A stretch of DNA of 64,000 nt from Carettochelys insculpta (Eukaryota; Chordata; Testudines; Carettochelyidae): assembly GCF_033958435.1 (NCBI RefSeq), contig NC_134138.1:176870798-176934797 (forward strand), in the 5' to 3' direction. Position numbers and translations under genes: made by a program. This document shows, one piece after another, positions 32,612 to 44,984 of the stretch (within the stretch, counting starts at the first letter, position 1; each line of letters starts with the position of its first letter). The notes beneath the pieces are model-generated. The model was not told the origin of the DNA and did no database searches. It saw only the letters and a program-made list of their open reading frames with translations.

Positions 32612-35404
32612 AGAGACATGCTCGAGTTTGCAGAGACCCTGAAACAGTAATTCTGAGACTGTGAACTTCCAAGTGGGAGCTAATTCAGGTGCTAATGATG
32701 CTACTTCAAATATAATGCTTTGTGAGCTATTTCACTAGACATCATCCCACATCAGAAAGGATGAGAAGTATCATATTAGAAACATTTATAGTAGCACTTA
32801 CATAGCAGTAGTAGGATGGGATTTATGGGGGGAAGGGGAGGGAACGTGAAGGATATGTTTGGAGAAGAGTACAGAAGAAGAGGTAGACATCAACCCGGGA
32901 GGCCTTTAGTAACACATAGCAGAGTTGCAAAGTAGCATGTAGCATATCTGGGAACCTGTAATTTGTACTAAATACCCTATAGTCAACTTCTCTGCATTAC
33001 TGTGTGCGTTGGTGAAGTGCCTCCCTAATCCTAGATGGTAGTTGGCTCATGCCCTGAATTAAACGGGACAGTGCTTATAAATAAAAATAGTTAGAAAATA
33101 TATATTTGATCTGTAAAAACACCAGGGAAAAAAATGCAGATGTTTTTCTATTTGCTGATATTTGTCTTCAATAGTTTGAAGGTTTTCATTAACAAAACTG
33201 GAAACCCAAAAAATAGACACTAGCAACCGAAAACCTTATTTCCATTTTTGTGTTTTCATTCTCCTTATTTTTCAGGAAGAAGATGGTTCTCTGATCTCCT
33301 GTAAAGACTAGTCCCTTAATCACCTTCACCAGCATCTGCAGAACAGTGCTACTGAGTTTGCAAAGGAAGGAATAAAGACACAGAAGAGCCATAGGTGCAA
33401 GGACAGCTGAATCGACCATCATCTCTGGAATTACCAGTATTTTAAGCATTTAGACTCAGCAGTTTTCTGGTCATTCACCACAGGTATTAGAGAGGTAGAA
33501 GTGTGGGGATAGAGGAATACAAAGCAATTAACACAAGCTTCTCTGTTGCCCTGGATAGTTTGAATTTCTTCTTCAGGTCAGTTTGTTCCCATGTTTCATT
33601 TGTTCTGTGTTCCAGCTGAACTGTGACAGAACAAAATAACTAATAATAAACCCAGCAAGAGTGAAAAGGGTTTTATTTTCTTAATTTCATAGGAACCGGT
33701 CAGTTTCCCATTCTCAAAACACAATGAAAGAAATGAGTTGTCACTATTGCTTTCCTGATGCTCTTATATGGTTATAAGTCCTGTGGGAGTGGATGGAGCC
33801 CAGGTTAGCTATTGCAATTACATGTCTTATTTTTTTACCTTGTATAGTTTTAGAGACTTGACAGCATCATTCATCCTGGACCCTGAAAACTAACAGAAAA
33901 CAGAAATGTCCATATTTTGCTGTTGACATTGAAATAGTAAGTGTCCCAACAGTGAGTGCAGGTGTCTGCCTATACCTGAGGACTCGTCGATGTATGAGAA
34001 GAGTCTTTTATAGCTGCCAGGTAAATGAGGTACTCCTGTAGCTCAAACAACATAGAGTCAGATTTCCAGCTTTTTAGATCCCTGGTTCATAACCCCTTTC
34101 ATGGTCAAAGCAGTATTCTACCAGCAGTGTTACCAGATTTTAATTCGAAGGGATCATATGCAGTGTTGCTCTTAAAAATATAATCAAAGCTTCATACTCT
34201 TTATATCCTGTTTTGATTATAAATTTTGGGAGAGATTTTAATTTAGGATTTTCAGCATAAATCAAGAAAGCAGTGTTTGCTTTTTTATTAAGAAGCTGAA
34301 CAGATCAAAGGATTATATTTCTAAAGGTTCAGTAGGTCACAGGGAAGCAGAAATCAGAAAAACTTTCATCTAATTTACAGTTATGGTAAACCCTATAGCC
34401 CTGGCATTAAAGTCCCAGAAGACCTTTAAAGCTAACATGTTGAAATAAAGCACAAAATTCAAAAGTTATCTAGGTCATCCTTGGGGTTTATTGCTATATG
34501 AATCTTCCAAGACATGAAAGTAGTTGCACACTGCATTACAATATTATTGTACAACATTTGTTGGGTTTGAGAATGGCTGATTCTTGAGCTGAGTCACTAA
34601 CTACTACAACCTTCTTGCTTACTTTCACACAGAAATACAGCAATATCACTGCTCCCCATAAACTAAAACACACACACACACACACACAAAAAAAAACCTT
34701 TATATTTACACTGAAGTTCCAAGTGTAAGTCCACTTAAGTCAGTGGAGTTGCGCTGGCATAAAACCAATGGAAGAAAAAGACCACTGACTCTAGTTGAAC
34801 TGCTGAGATTGTTGATGGAATGAACCCATTTTTCCTTAGGCATGCAGTGCACTGCTTAAGCCCTGTATTAGATTAAGCCACAAGCTTCCATTGATTTACT
34901 ACTCTGCGGATGAAATTCACCCCTGTGTGGAGAACTTACCAAGGCCTATACACACCTCAAATTCGTTTAATTCAATGGGAATTGAAGGACATGTTGTACC
35001 TTAAAAAAAAGAAAAAACAGCAACAACAACAAAAAAGACTTAAATGTAGTAGTGGTAAGGGCATTGCCCTTAGTGATATATTTTAGGGACATGAAGAAAG
35101 CCAAAGATAACTATGTAAACCTCTGTGAGGACCAAAGCACTACATTTCATGCATCTCTTATGTTTCAATTGTTTTAATAAAGAGCAAATTACCATCCTAC
35201 TGGTTATAAATTCCTTTGGGTTTTTCTCTCATAATAAAAGACATCTTCCTACAGATGTAAATGGGCCATGTCAACAGAATTGTAACTAATGACTCATCCT
35301 AGTCTTACTCATCTTTGCAAACTTGACTCTGCTCACTCTGTTCAAATGACTTCTAGCTCCATCATATATGTAACAGATTCCTGAAGCATAATGGATGGTT
35401 TGAA
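32612..35404. other. AT-rich sequence without a gene
   Basis: There is no credible ORF above 86 codons. Small GAAGTCAATGG/CCATTGACTTC-like words appear near 34735-34980. A CA microsatellite lies at 34670-34689. Confidence 0.45.
34670..34689 (+). repeat. (CA)n microsatellite
   Basis: About ten CA units are followed by a run of A. It is a simple repeat with no gene nearby. Confidence 0.9.
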
Positions 35405-35551
35405 TAGGAGAGGCGGACCCCACAGAGAGTGGGTAGATGATATAGTAGATTGGTGTGGAGCTAGTCTACAGAAACTAAGCCACTCTGCGCTGGACAGGGA
35501 AAGATGGAAGGAAATAGTGAGGGAGGCATTCCACGCCAGTAGGCAATGAAC
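35405..35551 (+). pseudogene. C-terminal remnant of a LINE-type reverse-transcriptase ORF
   Basis: This 48-codon open stretch ends at TGA and reads NRRGGPHREWVDDIVDWCGA, then SLQKLSHSALDRERWKEIV and REAFHASRQ. The pattern (GRP..W.DDI..W....L..A..DR..W...V..A) is the usual C-terminus of many non-LTR retrotransposon ORF2 proteins. The trailing TTGATGATGATGAC resembles a short simple-repeat LINE tail. The rest of the LINE is absent. The clade (RTE-like or other) cannot be assigned from so little. Confidence 0.6.
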
Positions 35552-35569
35552 CCATGGTTATTGATGATG

Positions 35570-36439
35570 ATGACTTTCTTCATTCAACTTTCCCTTTTCC
35601 ATTTTTGTGAGATTCCACGTGTAAAAGCAATAATAGAAATAACTGTGGAATAGTGTTATTCATATACCCATATTGATTTCTTTATCCATTAAAGCAGCAA
35701 TACCAAAAATATGTAATGTATATCATTGTATGAACATTCATTCCATTAAATATTATGCACTACATCTGGTTAGTAGCTATTGAAAAGTCATAAAAACCCA
35801 ATAAAATAATGATCAGGAAGATAGAAAATAAGGTGAGAGGTGATGAAGTAGCTGTTAGTGCTTCTAATATTGTGCCCAATCTGGCAAGCTAGTTAGTACC
35901 CTCAAATCACTGAAGCCAATGGGAGCTGAAAGGCATGAAGCTTATTTAAGTAGATGCTTTGTGGGGGACAGATTCTGGACCCACTGAAGTCAGTGTGAAT
36001 TTTGCCATTCACTTCAATGAGGCAAGGATTTCATCCTTATTAACTTGAAGGATCAGAGCTTCTGTGATGCACAGACCTCAAAGTAAGCAGGCATTTTGAA
36101 GCGAAAAAAAAAGAAAAGGTAGATAATAAGCTTGTGTAAATCAGTATTTAGTCCCTGGAGGTGGTCTGTTTACACCAGCTGAGGATATGGCCTATAACTG
36201 TGAGTGCACTGACCCTGCAACCCTTAGTCAAATAAATTTCTCAAGAGGACAAACAGGCCTAATGACTTAAGTGGGAATATTCCTGAGATAACAGACTGAA
36301 GACTGTGTTAGTGCACTGACTGCAGTGTATTCTAAGTTGGTTTACAGCCTATGCCTGGTGCTGTAAAACAGATTACAGGTAAATTAAGCACCAAGCCCCA
36401 GAATGGCTGCCACACAAAAACAAGGACATCAGAACAATA
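35570..36439. other. AT-rich sequence without a gene
   Basis: This stretch contains an inverted pair GAAGTCAGTG ... CATTCACTTC at about 35984-36015, of the kind common in old amniote repeats. I recognise nothing else. Confidence 0.4.
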
Positions 36440-36790
36440 ATTTATGTTCAAATCTGACACATTAACACATGGTTGGAAACAGGACAGCACTTACCTGGCC
36501 CATATAAGGACTCTTTTACATAGTTTGTTTTATCTAACTCGTAACTCCCCCCCCCTACCCCCCCTTCATTTGCCAACCTTGATAACAATTTTCCTGATTT
36601 GTCAACCCTGATAACAATTTTTGGACCTCTGTGCTTTATATATTGAGTCTGTTCTGGTATGGCTACGATCTGAAGAAGTGGGTCTGTCCCACAAAACTCA
36701 TCACCTAATAAATCATTTTGTTAGTCTTTTAAGTGCTACTTGACTGCTTTTTCATTTTGACGGAATACAGACTAACACCACTACCTCACT
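36440..36790 (+). mobile_element. Penelope-like element 3' end
   Basis: An AT-rich 3' UTR (TGATAACAATTTTCCTGATT, TGCTTTATATATTGAGTCTG) leads into the tail: GATCTGAAGAAGTGGGTCTG, TCCCACAAAACTCATCACC, TTTTGTTAGTC, and the terminal ACAGACTAACACCACTACC. The layout matches the PLE at 7.9-8.8 kb. The hammerhead-like core has CTGAAGA and a perfect GTGGG/CCCAC stem, but GAAA has become AAAA, a CpG-decay change. Confidence 0.7.
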
Positions 36791-37129
36791 GTCACTAGGA
36801 CATCTGATGCCCCAATGTTCAGGTAAGAACATTTAAAGAAATTAATGGTGGCACAGAAGGGCCCCACTATAATAGGCCCTCTATATTTAGGCAGTTAAAA
36901 ATGCCATTCATACCGGATTGTATTCCTATGTTCCAAAGCTTCTGTCTTGCTGTCCTTCTTCTTAATCCTTACGTTTGCAGTTTATAGAATTTATTGGTAG
37001 ACACAGCAGCTATACTTGTAACATTTTATTAGGCTTGGTGGGCTGAGTGAATTGCATAAACTCATTTAAATTCAGACTGAAGATTTCTAACAGCAAGAGT
37101 AATTAGCTATTGAAAAAGTTTACCACTGG

Positions 37130-37300
37130 CTGTAGTGCACTCTTCGTCACTGGCAATTCTTTAAGTCAAGATTGGATGTTTTTTGTAAAACATGTTCTCT
37201 AGTTCAAACGAGAATTATTTCAGGGACGTTCCATGTTCTACAGGAAGTGAGACAAGATGATTACAAGAGTCCCATCTGCTTTATAATCTATGAGTCAGAT
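37130..37300 (+). mobile_element. CR1/L3-type LINE 3' fragment
   Basis: CTTTAAGTCAAGATTGGATG, CTCTAGTTCAAACGAGAATT, TATTTCAGGGACGTTCCATG and GACAAGATGATTACAAGAGT are diverged forms of well-known sauropsid CR1/L3 3'-UTR text. It is non-coding. Confidence 0.7.
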
Positions 37301-37424
37301 AAACACCAAGGGCCTGATTCTTTTCTTAGTTTTACCTGCTTTGCCTTGGTACTTATGCCTTTTAGAGCGGAAAAGACATGGCTTCAAAAATGAGCTCTGC
37401 AACTGTTTAGATGCATCAAAATAC

Positions 37425-37690
37425 TTCTGCATAAAGAGAGATTGAAAATATTGGGACTGTTTAGTTTGAAGAGGAGATAGATAAGAAGGAACAAAACTGA
37501 AATAGACAGAATAATGATGGGCAGACAAAGCAAGTGATGCGATGCCATTCATTTTTTCTCATAACACCAAAGCCAAGGGACATTTGCTTCATATAGAAGA
37601 CAGTAAATTTAAAACTGAAAAAGGAATCACTTAAGCTATGGAATTCTTTTGCCAAAAGATTGGTGGGGTTCAAAAAGAATTAGACATTGA
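37425..37690 (+). mobile_element. CR1 LINE 3'-region fragment, diverged
   Basis: GGGACTGTTTAGTTTGAAGA, GGAGATAGATAAGAAGG, TCATAACACCAAAGCCAAGG and GGTTCAAAAAGAATTAGA parallel the CR1 3' end seen intact at 29193-29675. The gap from the previous fragment suggests a different subfamily copy. Confidence 0.65.
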
Positions 37691-37699
37691 ACATGAGAT

Positions 37700-40229
37700 A
37701 AAATATCTACACCATATTAGAAAGGGTAGGGTAGGTATAAAGGGTAGGTATAAACCCTCATTCTTTGGGGCCCACTCTAAACTCCACTTGACCGAGCATT
37801 TCCTTTTAGCATAAATCCTTTTAGCATTTCCATTTCCTTTTCCATTATGGTTTCTCTTGCACTTCCTCATCAACTTCATGTTGGGACTCCAGTCCCAGTC
37901 TCACCATGTTCAGATTGATGTATGGCAATTCACTTCAATGGAGGTACTCACACTTTCCTCCAATGTGAAAGTAGTTTCAAATCCATAAAGTACACTTTAT
38001 GAAGCCTCTCTGAAAGACTGGTCATAATTTTCAAACATAAAATCTTCTGAAGTCATCACCCACCCGTCTGACAGGCACAAATTCAATTTTATATGAGTTT
38101 ATGGTAGTTTTATTCACTTTTGTTAACACCAACTAATGCGTAATGGGGAAAGAAGGAGTCTATTCAGTTTTAATCTCAGCTTCCCATCCTTAATGTATTT
38201 TATTGGCAAATAATACTTATTCATATTCAACAAATATCCCAAATCAGTGTACCTCCAAATACAGAAATTTTTGCTTTCTTATATGTACATTCAGATAATT
38301 ATATCTATAAGGAATTAATTCATATGATATGTCTTTTTGCCAATTTGAGACCTAGCTGCCATAAAAAGGGGCAATGTTAATGTAAAGGAGGTTTTATACT
38401 GCAAAGATGAAAAAGTCAGAAACTGAATTTATTTTCATTTGTTCATACAGTTGAAAGCCAAAAGGACTATATCATCATTCAGTATGATCTGTATAACTAA
38501 TTATTAAATTTTACCCATTCACTCTTGCAATGAACCCAATTTAGGAAAACTGTTTTGATTACGATAGTAAGTGTTGTACAAATAAATGCATAAGAATAGC
38601 CTGAGCACAACAAAGGAGTGGTACAAGGTGCTACAATGCAGGGGCAAAAGGCAGCTAGTGGCAAATGTTATGCATAACTGGCTGAACTTTGGACACAGGA
38701 TAACGCTCCAATCCTGTGATTTTCTCTACACGCATGTGCCAGACGGACAACAGGAAAAATATTTGAATGGAATAAAATAATTGTGCTTTTTCTTATAAAG
38801 AAATTTTGGATCAGCACCTTGGAGATTTTGGATTATTATTTAGGTTTATCTTTCATATATATGGGTCTCATCCAAAACCCATGGGAAAACATAGGAACCT
38901 TGTTAATTGAGTGGTAAACTTTGAGCCCACTGGAATAATTTGGACAAAATCCTACAAGGAGAACCCTACAGATATTACTGTATTCCTGTCATTCCTCTGC
39001 AGGTTTTCTTGGAGAAGGGCAAAATCGAATCTTATATTAGTAAAAGAGTGCAAGATGGGATCAAATATCTCTATGGCAATGGATTAAAATCCATGAAAAG
39101 GTTTAAATCCAGATTATATTTCTTTTACTCAAAATATATATCAGTGGTTCTCAGCCTGTTGGTCTGCCAACCCCTGAGGATTATATCTAAAGGATCTACA
39201 AAAGGTGACTGAAAATAAAAGTTTCAGATCCCAGAAAAGGTATTCTGTTTTTCCTGATCAAATTGTGTGAATTCCCCACCTTCAGATCATAACCCAGAAG
39301 TATTGGCATTATCATAGAAACCCTGAGTTTAGCACCCTTTCTCACATTGCTTCAAGTATCATGCGAAGCATGCACAATTATTATAGACTGGAGGTGCCAG
39401 GAACCACAGGTAGATTTTCCAAAAATGTTTGAAAACTACCATGTTTTGTATAGCTTATAAAGGATGCATGCATTTTCAGTCTTCCATTTCAACAATCATC
39501 TCCTGTGATCAGAGTGTTGTCTGCTACATTTGACAGATTGGAGCAAGGAAACTTGACAAATCACAACTATTGTTTGTTAAAACCCTAACATCTTTTGAAT
39601 GAGCAATGCTAAGCTGCAGCAAAAGAGCAAGGTAAGAAATAGCACCTCTGCCTGGTTTTTTCATGGTTTATATTAGTGAGGAGTTGAGGGTGCTCAACCC
39701 CTTGCGTAACTGGGCCAACAAAGTCATGTTTTCATTTTTTAAATATTTTTTCTTTTCCCTCTATCCGTACGCATGTTCTCTGTGGACAATGGTGATTTAA
39801 TGTTCCTCCCCGATCAGGTGATCAGACTGAATAATTAATTTCCTTTCGTGTTTTTAACTTCACAGTCTATCAATCAGTACCAGAAAGGAACAAAATCTAA
39901 ATGAGCCCCTGGCCTGGCGCCAGACAATAGCATCCTTGAGTTCCAACAACTGACAGCTTGCTCCTCACAGTCTGTTAATCATTATACTGGTGAAAGTAAA
40001 AATAAGCTGATTGCTGGCAATAAAGTGAGTAATATTCAGTACCCTTCAAAATGCACACCAGAAAACCTCTACTGCCTTGATTTGGTTCCTTGTATTACTT
40101 TCATACACGTTTATTTAGGATGGCTGTAGATCAATTATTTCAGAGCAGGAAGCTAACTATCTGAAATGAGTTCAGGGTATAACCTGTCAATTGTAAGGCC
40201 AAATGATCTCAGAGCTCTAAGATTAAATA
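37700..40229. other. AT-rich sequence without a gene
   Basis: ORFs of 64-90 codons at 38586-39212 have no domain. A hAT-like terminus lies at 39142. The interval 39780-40040 is repeat-free and might be conserved non-coding DNA. I see no exon. Confidence 0.4.
39142..39225 (+). mobile_element. hAT-type terminal fragment
   Basis: CAGTGGTTCTCAGCCTG is the typical 5' terminus of hAT non-autonomous elements. The copy fades out after less than 100 bases and has no matching right end. Confidence 0.5.
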
Positions 40230-40499
40230 ATCATAGAGTTGTCTGGAGATTAATTCATATGGAGACATCCAAGGCTGAGGAAACTATCCAGCTACAGAGG
40301 AGTCCTGTGACACCGCTGGAGGAGAAGGGTATGTCTCTGTCACAGAGAGGGCACTGGCTGCTGGTTATGTCTGTCAGCAGGGAGTGCCTCACCCCTACTC
40401 CCAATCCCAATGGTGATGGAAAACCAATATGATGCTCAGCCAACAAGCCATGAGAAATTACTCTCAAATGTGGAGAAGGAGAAGCCATATATTGCCAAG

Positions 40500-41040
40500 G
40501 CTGGTGGGTTCACAGCCACCACTCCCAGGAGGAAATGTAGGGTAGTGATGATTGGAAATGCTAATCTGAGGGGGCAGAGACATTCATCTGTCACCCTGAC
40601 ATAGCATCCTGGGAGCTATCATGCCTGCCAGGAGCCCATATCCAAGACATTACTGAGGGACTGCCAAGGATCATCCAGTCTTTGACTACATGCTACTTAT
40701 CCATGTACAAATAAATGATACTGTGAGGTATAACCTTTAGCAGATCAGAAGTGAATATAGGGTTCTGGGAGTCCAGGAGAAATAGTTCACTGCACAAGTA
40801 ATATTCTCCTCCATCCTTCCAGTCAAGGGTAAGGGCCCAGGCATGGAAAGATGGGTGCTGGATGTAAATGACTGCCTGTGAAGATGGTTTCACAAGAGCT
40901 TTGGCTTTCTTGACCCCAGGGTGCTCTTCCAGGAAGACAGACTGCTAAGCAGAGAGGGGGTTCACCTATTGAGGAAAGGAAAGAGCATATTTAGATGCAG
41001 AGTGGCTAACCCAGTGAGGAACTTACAGCTTGGTTCATAG
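40500..41040 (+). pseudogene. CR1 ORF1 with esterase-like domain, decayed
   Basis: Across several frames the text matches the SGNH/GDSL-esterase-like part of CR1 ORF1 proteins. RRKCRVVMIGNANLRG corresponds to the RRVVVVGDSLLRG block with the nucleophile Ser lost. PGSYHACQEPISK and LLRDCQGSSSL come from the following strand and helix. Later come ILLHPSSQG (for SSILPVKG) and RQTAKQRGGSPIEERK (for the EGLLARDGVHL block). ORF1 of CR1 binds RNA and helps retrotransposition. At least five stops or shifts are present. The match is from memory of the family layout. Confidence 0.6.
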
Positions 41041-41079
41041 AAACCAAGTTATCAAAGCCCAGAGATAAGAAGACATGTG

Positions 41080-41660
41080 ACAGAATGAGGGAACTCAACC
41101 CAGTATCTTAGATGTCTGCATACTTATATATGGGAAATGAGTGGGAAAAGCTTTATATGCTAAAAATAAACACAATTATGACATAGTTGGCATCAGAGAG
41201 ACTTTGTAGGGTAATGCACATGAATATTCTTATACAAGGGCACAGTTTGCTCAAGAAGGACAGGCTGGGGAAAAAAGAAGGGAGGTGTTGTCTTATATAT
41301 TAGAAATGTATATATTTGGTCTGAACAAAAAAGGAGTCATGTAGCACTTTAAAGACAGAGGAAATAATTTATTAAGTGAGGAGCTTTCATGGGCCAGACC
41401 CACTTCTTCAGATCTTCTAGAAGGTGAAGAAAGCTACTAGGGGAGAGGCTGTTCTAGATTTGATTTTGATAAATAGGGAGGGACTGGTTGAGAATTTGAA
41501 AATGGAAGGCAGCTTGGGTGAAAGTGATCATAAAATGATCATGATCATGATAATTTCATGACGCTAAGGAATAGTATGAAAGAGTACAGTGAAAGGGATG
41601 TAGGGGTCATGGTAGATACAATAAGCTAAATATGAATCAATAGTGTGCCCCCTTATTTTC
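41080..41660 (+). pseudogene. CR1 ORF2 fragments: APE endonuclease and RT C-terminus, decayed
   Basis: CLHTYIWEMSGK and, after a shift, NKHNYDIVGIRETL correspond to the N-terminal APE motifs (NARSM..K and YDIVGITETWWD). GTVCSRRTGWGKKKGGVVL (LLRRDRQG.RGGGVAL) follows. After the inserted PLE tail, [20 protein letters not shown] and [16 protein letters not shown] carry the APE SDH motif. Then SERDVGVMVDT.S.I.INSV matches the xEKDLGVxVDxKLNMxQQC block near the end of the RT region, so the whole RT core is deleted between about 41560 and 41590. APE nicks target DNA in these LINEs. Stops are numerous. Confidence 0.7.
41333..41415 (-). repeat. PLE-type 3' tail with hammerhead-like core, inserted in the CR1
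   Basis: On the minus strand: GATCTGAAGA, stem GTGGG/CCCAT (one G-U pair), GAAA, GCTCCTCACTTAATAAATTA, then TCTTTAAAGTGCTACATGAC. The CUGAAGA box, stem and GAAA are all preserved, with the same extra A after the box. CR1 sequence resumes on both sides, so this is a clean insertion of the tail alone. Confidence 0.65.
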
Positions 41661-42044
41661 CTTACTATGACATGTCCATGATGTCCATATCAAAATGAGT
41701 TAGGGAGAAGACTCCACTAGATAATCCCATCTCTGAGAGAACTGGGTGTGCACAAAAAATGCCCCTGCTCAAATGCAAAGATGGAGGAATGCTTCTGGGG
41801 ATTTTTCATGTGCCAATGAGGAAACAAATCTAGACACAGGCAGTTATAAGTTCCACCCATACCCACAAGTTACAGAGCTCTCCTGCTTTGGTCCAGTCAG
41901 TGCAGGATACAACAATGCTGGAGCAAGCAGAGCAGCAAAAATGGCAGTTCCTCTGAGCAGCAAAGAGATAGGATGCAAACAGGACTCCCTTAAGGACTAA
42001 ATATTATCTAATAATCAAAATGAATTGGGAGTAAGGGAATTTCA

Positions 42045-42230
42045 AAGTTGGGGACGTATTTTTGAAGTGCCCGCAGCTAGACCACTGGTCAGCACTTCAA
42101 TGTTAGCAGCTTTGAAATTTGTGTAGCCATCATTATGCTAATGAGGCTCTGCATATGTATAATAGCACTTCATTTGCATTTTCAAATGCCATAATTTACA
42201 TGCCCCTTCTCAAAGGGAAAGTTACTGTTC
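42045..42230. mobile_element. Fold-back MITE fragment
   Basis: TTTTGAAGTGCCCGC, TTATGCTAATGAGGC, GCACTTCATTTGCATTTTC and CATGCCCCTTCTCAAAGGG are blocks of the fold-back MITE families at 4.4, 13.2 and 17.4 kb. The termini are not preserved. Confidence 0.5.
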
Positions 42231-44151
42231 CCACAGACTGAGTGATTTATTAGAGATTGTAGTTTTCCTGAGACAAAGACCACATGTGAAACCTTCATGA
42301 ATGATTTGCACATGACAGTTTGTACCTGATATAGACAGGTTGAGGTGTTCAAAACAGAAAATTTAGACTCATAGTTTTCATTAAATTGATGGAAGATGTC
42401 TCTGATTCCTCATGACTAATCTCAATCATTGCCCATAACAATTACTATCCATCAGAGTGGTCATTATGGAGAGTAACAAGTTGACACTAACTCTGTATTC
42501 TGCCTTGGAGAAAGGCCTCACTTGCACCAGAATTACTGATAAGCCATTTTGAAGGGCCAAGCTTCTGCTATTGGAGACCCATTTGTGTACATAAAAAGAA
42601 GCATTCAATTGCCTATGCACGTTTACATGCATCTACCCCCATTGCACATCAAAATCAAAAGATCATGTACAAATAGCCTATAGGTTGGCAAAGGACCTGA
42701 GCTAAAGCCCACTGAAGTCAATAGAAACTGGGTCCATTGACCTTGAATGGCTTTGGAAGGCACAATATGGCTACTTACACGCTTAAACACTATGTCTGTA
42801 ATGTAATTGCAATAATTGTGCACGTAATTGTAGATAAGGAACTGTTTGTATGTTTCTGTGCATGGTCATCTTTTTTTAAAGAAGTTGGCACTTCAGGAGT
42901 ATTAAAGCAATTCTAATGTATGGACAAGAAACTTAGGGTCCAGATATGTTTTTGTCTCCCTCTGATATCTTTATCTCCCTTTGTCTCTCTCTGCTTATTA
43001 GCTTGTTAGCAATGTCAGAGCATCCAAATTTATCTTTGAGTGGAGAGCTGCTTTGTAGTTTCTCAACTCATGTGATTCTACATCCTGAATGTGCTCTAAC
43101 ACCAAGTTTTGAAATGGGAATCTTACTATAAACCATCCACGTTAGATTTCAGGAAAAGTATTTGCCTCTGATAAAACTGACCCCATCTTCTGACAGTCTC
43201 TGACCCACTTTCTGCAACTATTTCAGCTAGGCTAGATAGATAAGAAAATGGGCATTAAAATCATTTTCTGTCATGACATTTTCTTAAAAAAGCAGTATTA
43301 CTTCTGAACTAAATCGTGAAGCACCATTTTATCCACCTATTCCAAAATCAAAAAAAGATTACTCCATGATCAACTATTCTTCATTTAGACAGCAATATTA
43401 TTTTCCTTTTGAATACATGAGGCTTATGAGTTTGGTGTAGCACTATGTCTGCTATAATAAAAGCAGCTAACTTGATTTTATCAATATTTTTTGATAAAGA
43501 AATAATTTTAGCAGTCCTTCCCAACCATTTGGAGGATTAGATGAAGAAAACTATTTGACAGTATTAAATGGTTGGATGAAAAGATTTATTAACTCTGATT
43601 CATTGAATTGGTCACAGAGTCATTTATTTCACTTTTACCAGTGTGCTGGTGTTTACATTGCCCAAATAAATATTACCATAGATGCCTTTTCAAGATCTCT
43701 TTTAGTACTAGTTTTATTTCTTATTGACATAAACAAAGCTCTGAGAAATCATTTTAGTAAAGATGGGCCTAGAAAGTCATGTTTTAGTTCTGGGACTGTT
43801 AAACCTCATTTGTTTTACTTTCCTATTTCATTATGTTTTCCCATTCTCAGGGATCAACACTTTTTCATTCTGGATTGCACTTATTTCAGATTAAAGAAAA
43901 CAGCTAATAAAGAGCAAATGCACACTTTTCTGCTTCTGAAAAAATTGTTTTAGTCTTGGCTCATCCTTTCGTAAAAGTAAAATTTTGTATATACCTAATT
44001 GGTCGTCATTTAAACACCTGCATTTCTCAAACCATAGTTGAGATATATGTGCCATGAATGCATATAAAATTGAGTGCCTGGCTTTTGAAAAAGTATTGTT
44101 AATAGAGATTGGTACATCCCACTTTGCTAAAATAACAGCCATATGCTAGAC
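42231..44151. other. AT-rich sequence without a gene
   Basis: The longest ORF, 132 codons at 43555-43953, is Phe/Leu-rich, has no recognisable domain and is probably chance. No RNA gene or repeat terminus was found. Confidence 0.4.
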
Positions 44152-44382
44152 CAGGGTTTCCCAAACTTTATATGGTTGGGACCCGGTTTTTTTCGGTACC
44201 TTTTTTTCAGGCCAAAAATACAAATGCATATTAAAAAAAATAAAAAATGAATAATTTTTCACTGTTTATTATTTATTCACAATAATAATAGTACAAAGCA
44301 ATAATCTGTATATTTTCTAAGGACCAGTATTTTTTTTCCAAGGACTGGTACTGGGCTGCGGACCTCACTTTGGGAAATGCTG
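44152..44382. mobile_element. hAT-type MITE, 231 bp
   Basis: The left end CAGGGTTTCCCAAACTTTAT and the right end CTTTGGGAAATGCTG form a hAT-like inverted terminus. The 8-bp flanks TGCTAGAC and CATTAGAC agree at five positions, and the rest differ by transitions, which fits a decayed 8-bp target duplication. The interior is A/T-rich with CCAGTA/TACTGG words. Confidence 0.7.
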
Positions 44383-44984
44383 CATTAGACTAATACTAAT
44401 GCATCAAGTCACCACCTATAAAAAGTAGAGTGTATGGCTGGTAATCACTCTATTTATGTGAGCAATAATTAGATCAGAAGATTCATCGTGATTTGAACTG
44501 TTCAAAACTCAGTATATCATTTTGTAAAGGTTTATGCAAACAGCGTAAGGGCCAGTTATTCAGCTGTTGTAAATCAATATAGCTGCATTGATTTCAGTGT
44601 TGCTAATTTATATCATCTCAGGGTCTGGCTGTGAATGTTGAAGCCATTTGAATTCAAAATCCTCTCCATTTTGCTCTGGGTTTTCAGTTTTAGCCCAAAA
44701 ACATGAAGATAAACTCATCTGAAACAGTAATGTTTACTCTCATTAACATTAAAAGCAGGTGGTACCAATGACTTCTACGTGATTTCCATCCAAAACCATA
44801 ATTCAACCCTAATATTCATTTAAAACTCACTTTCCTTTTGTCAGTACTGGCTGAAGTGAAGGGACCTAGTCCTATGAAGTGCCCTCAATTCCCATGGAGC
44901 TCAGCACTTTGCAGTGCTGGTGCCACAGTTTGTTTACCATCAGAGACAAGCAGTAGTATCTAGAAATCTGTGTTAGCTACTGAT

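Larger units (their letters stand above)
40230..41660 (+). mobile_element. CR1 LINE, internally deleted and interrupted
   Basis: From left to right are ORF1 sequence, the start of ORF2 (APE endonuclease), a PLE tail insertion (41333-41415), more APE, and then directly a piece from the C-terminal RT region. The RT core and the 3' UTR are missing. The order and strand are those of a CR1. Stops and shifts throughout make it an old fossil. Confidence 0.75.

Noticed and set aside
43555..43953. 132-codon ORF, longest in the AT-rich unique sequence
   Set aside because: Hydrophobic Phe/Leu-rich text without a motif, no CpG-rich promoter, no splice context; expected by chance at this length scale.
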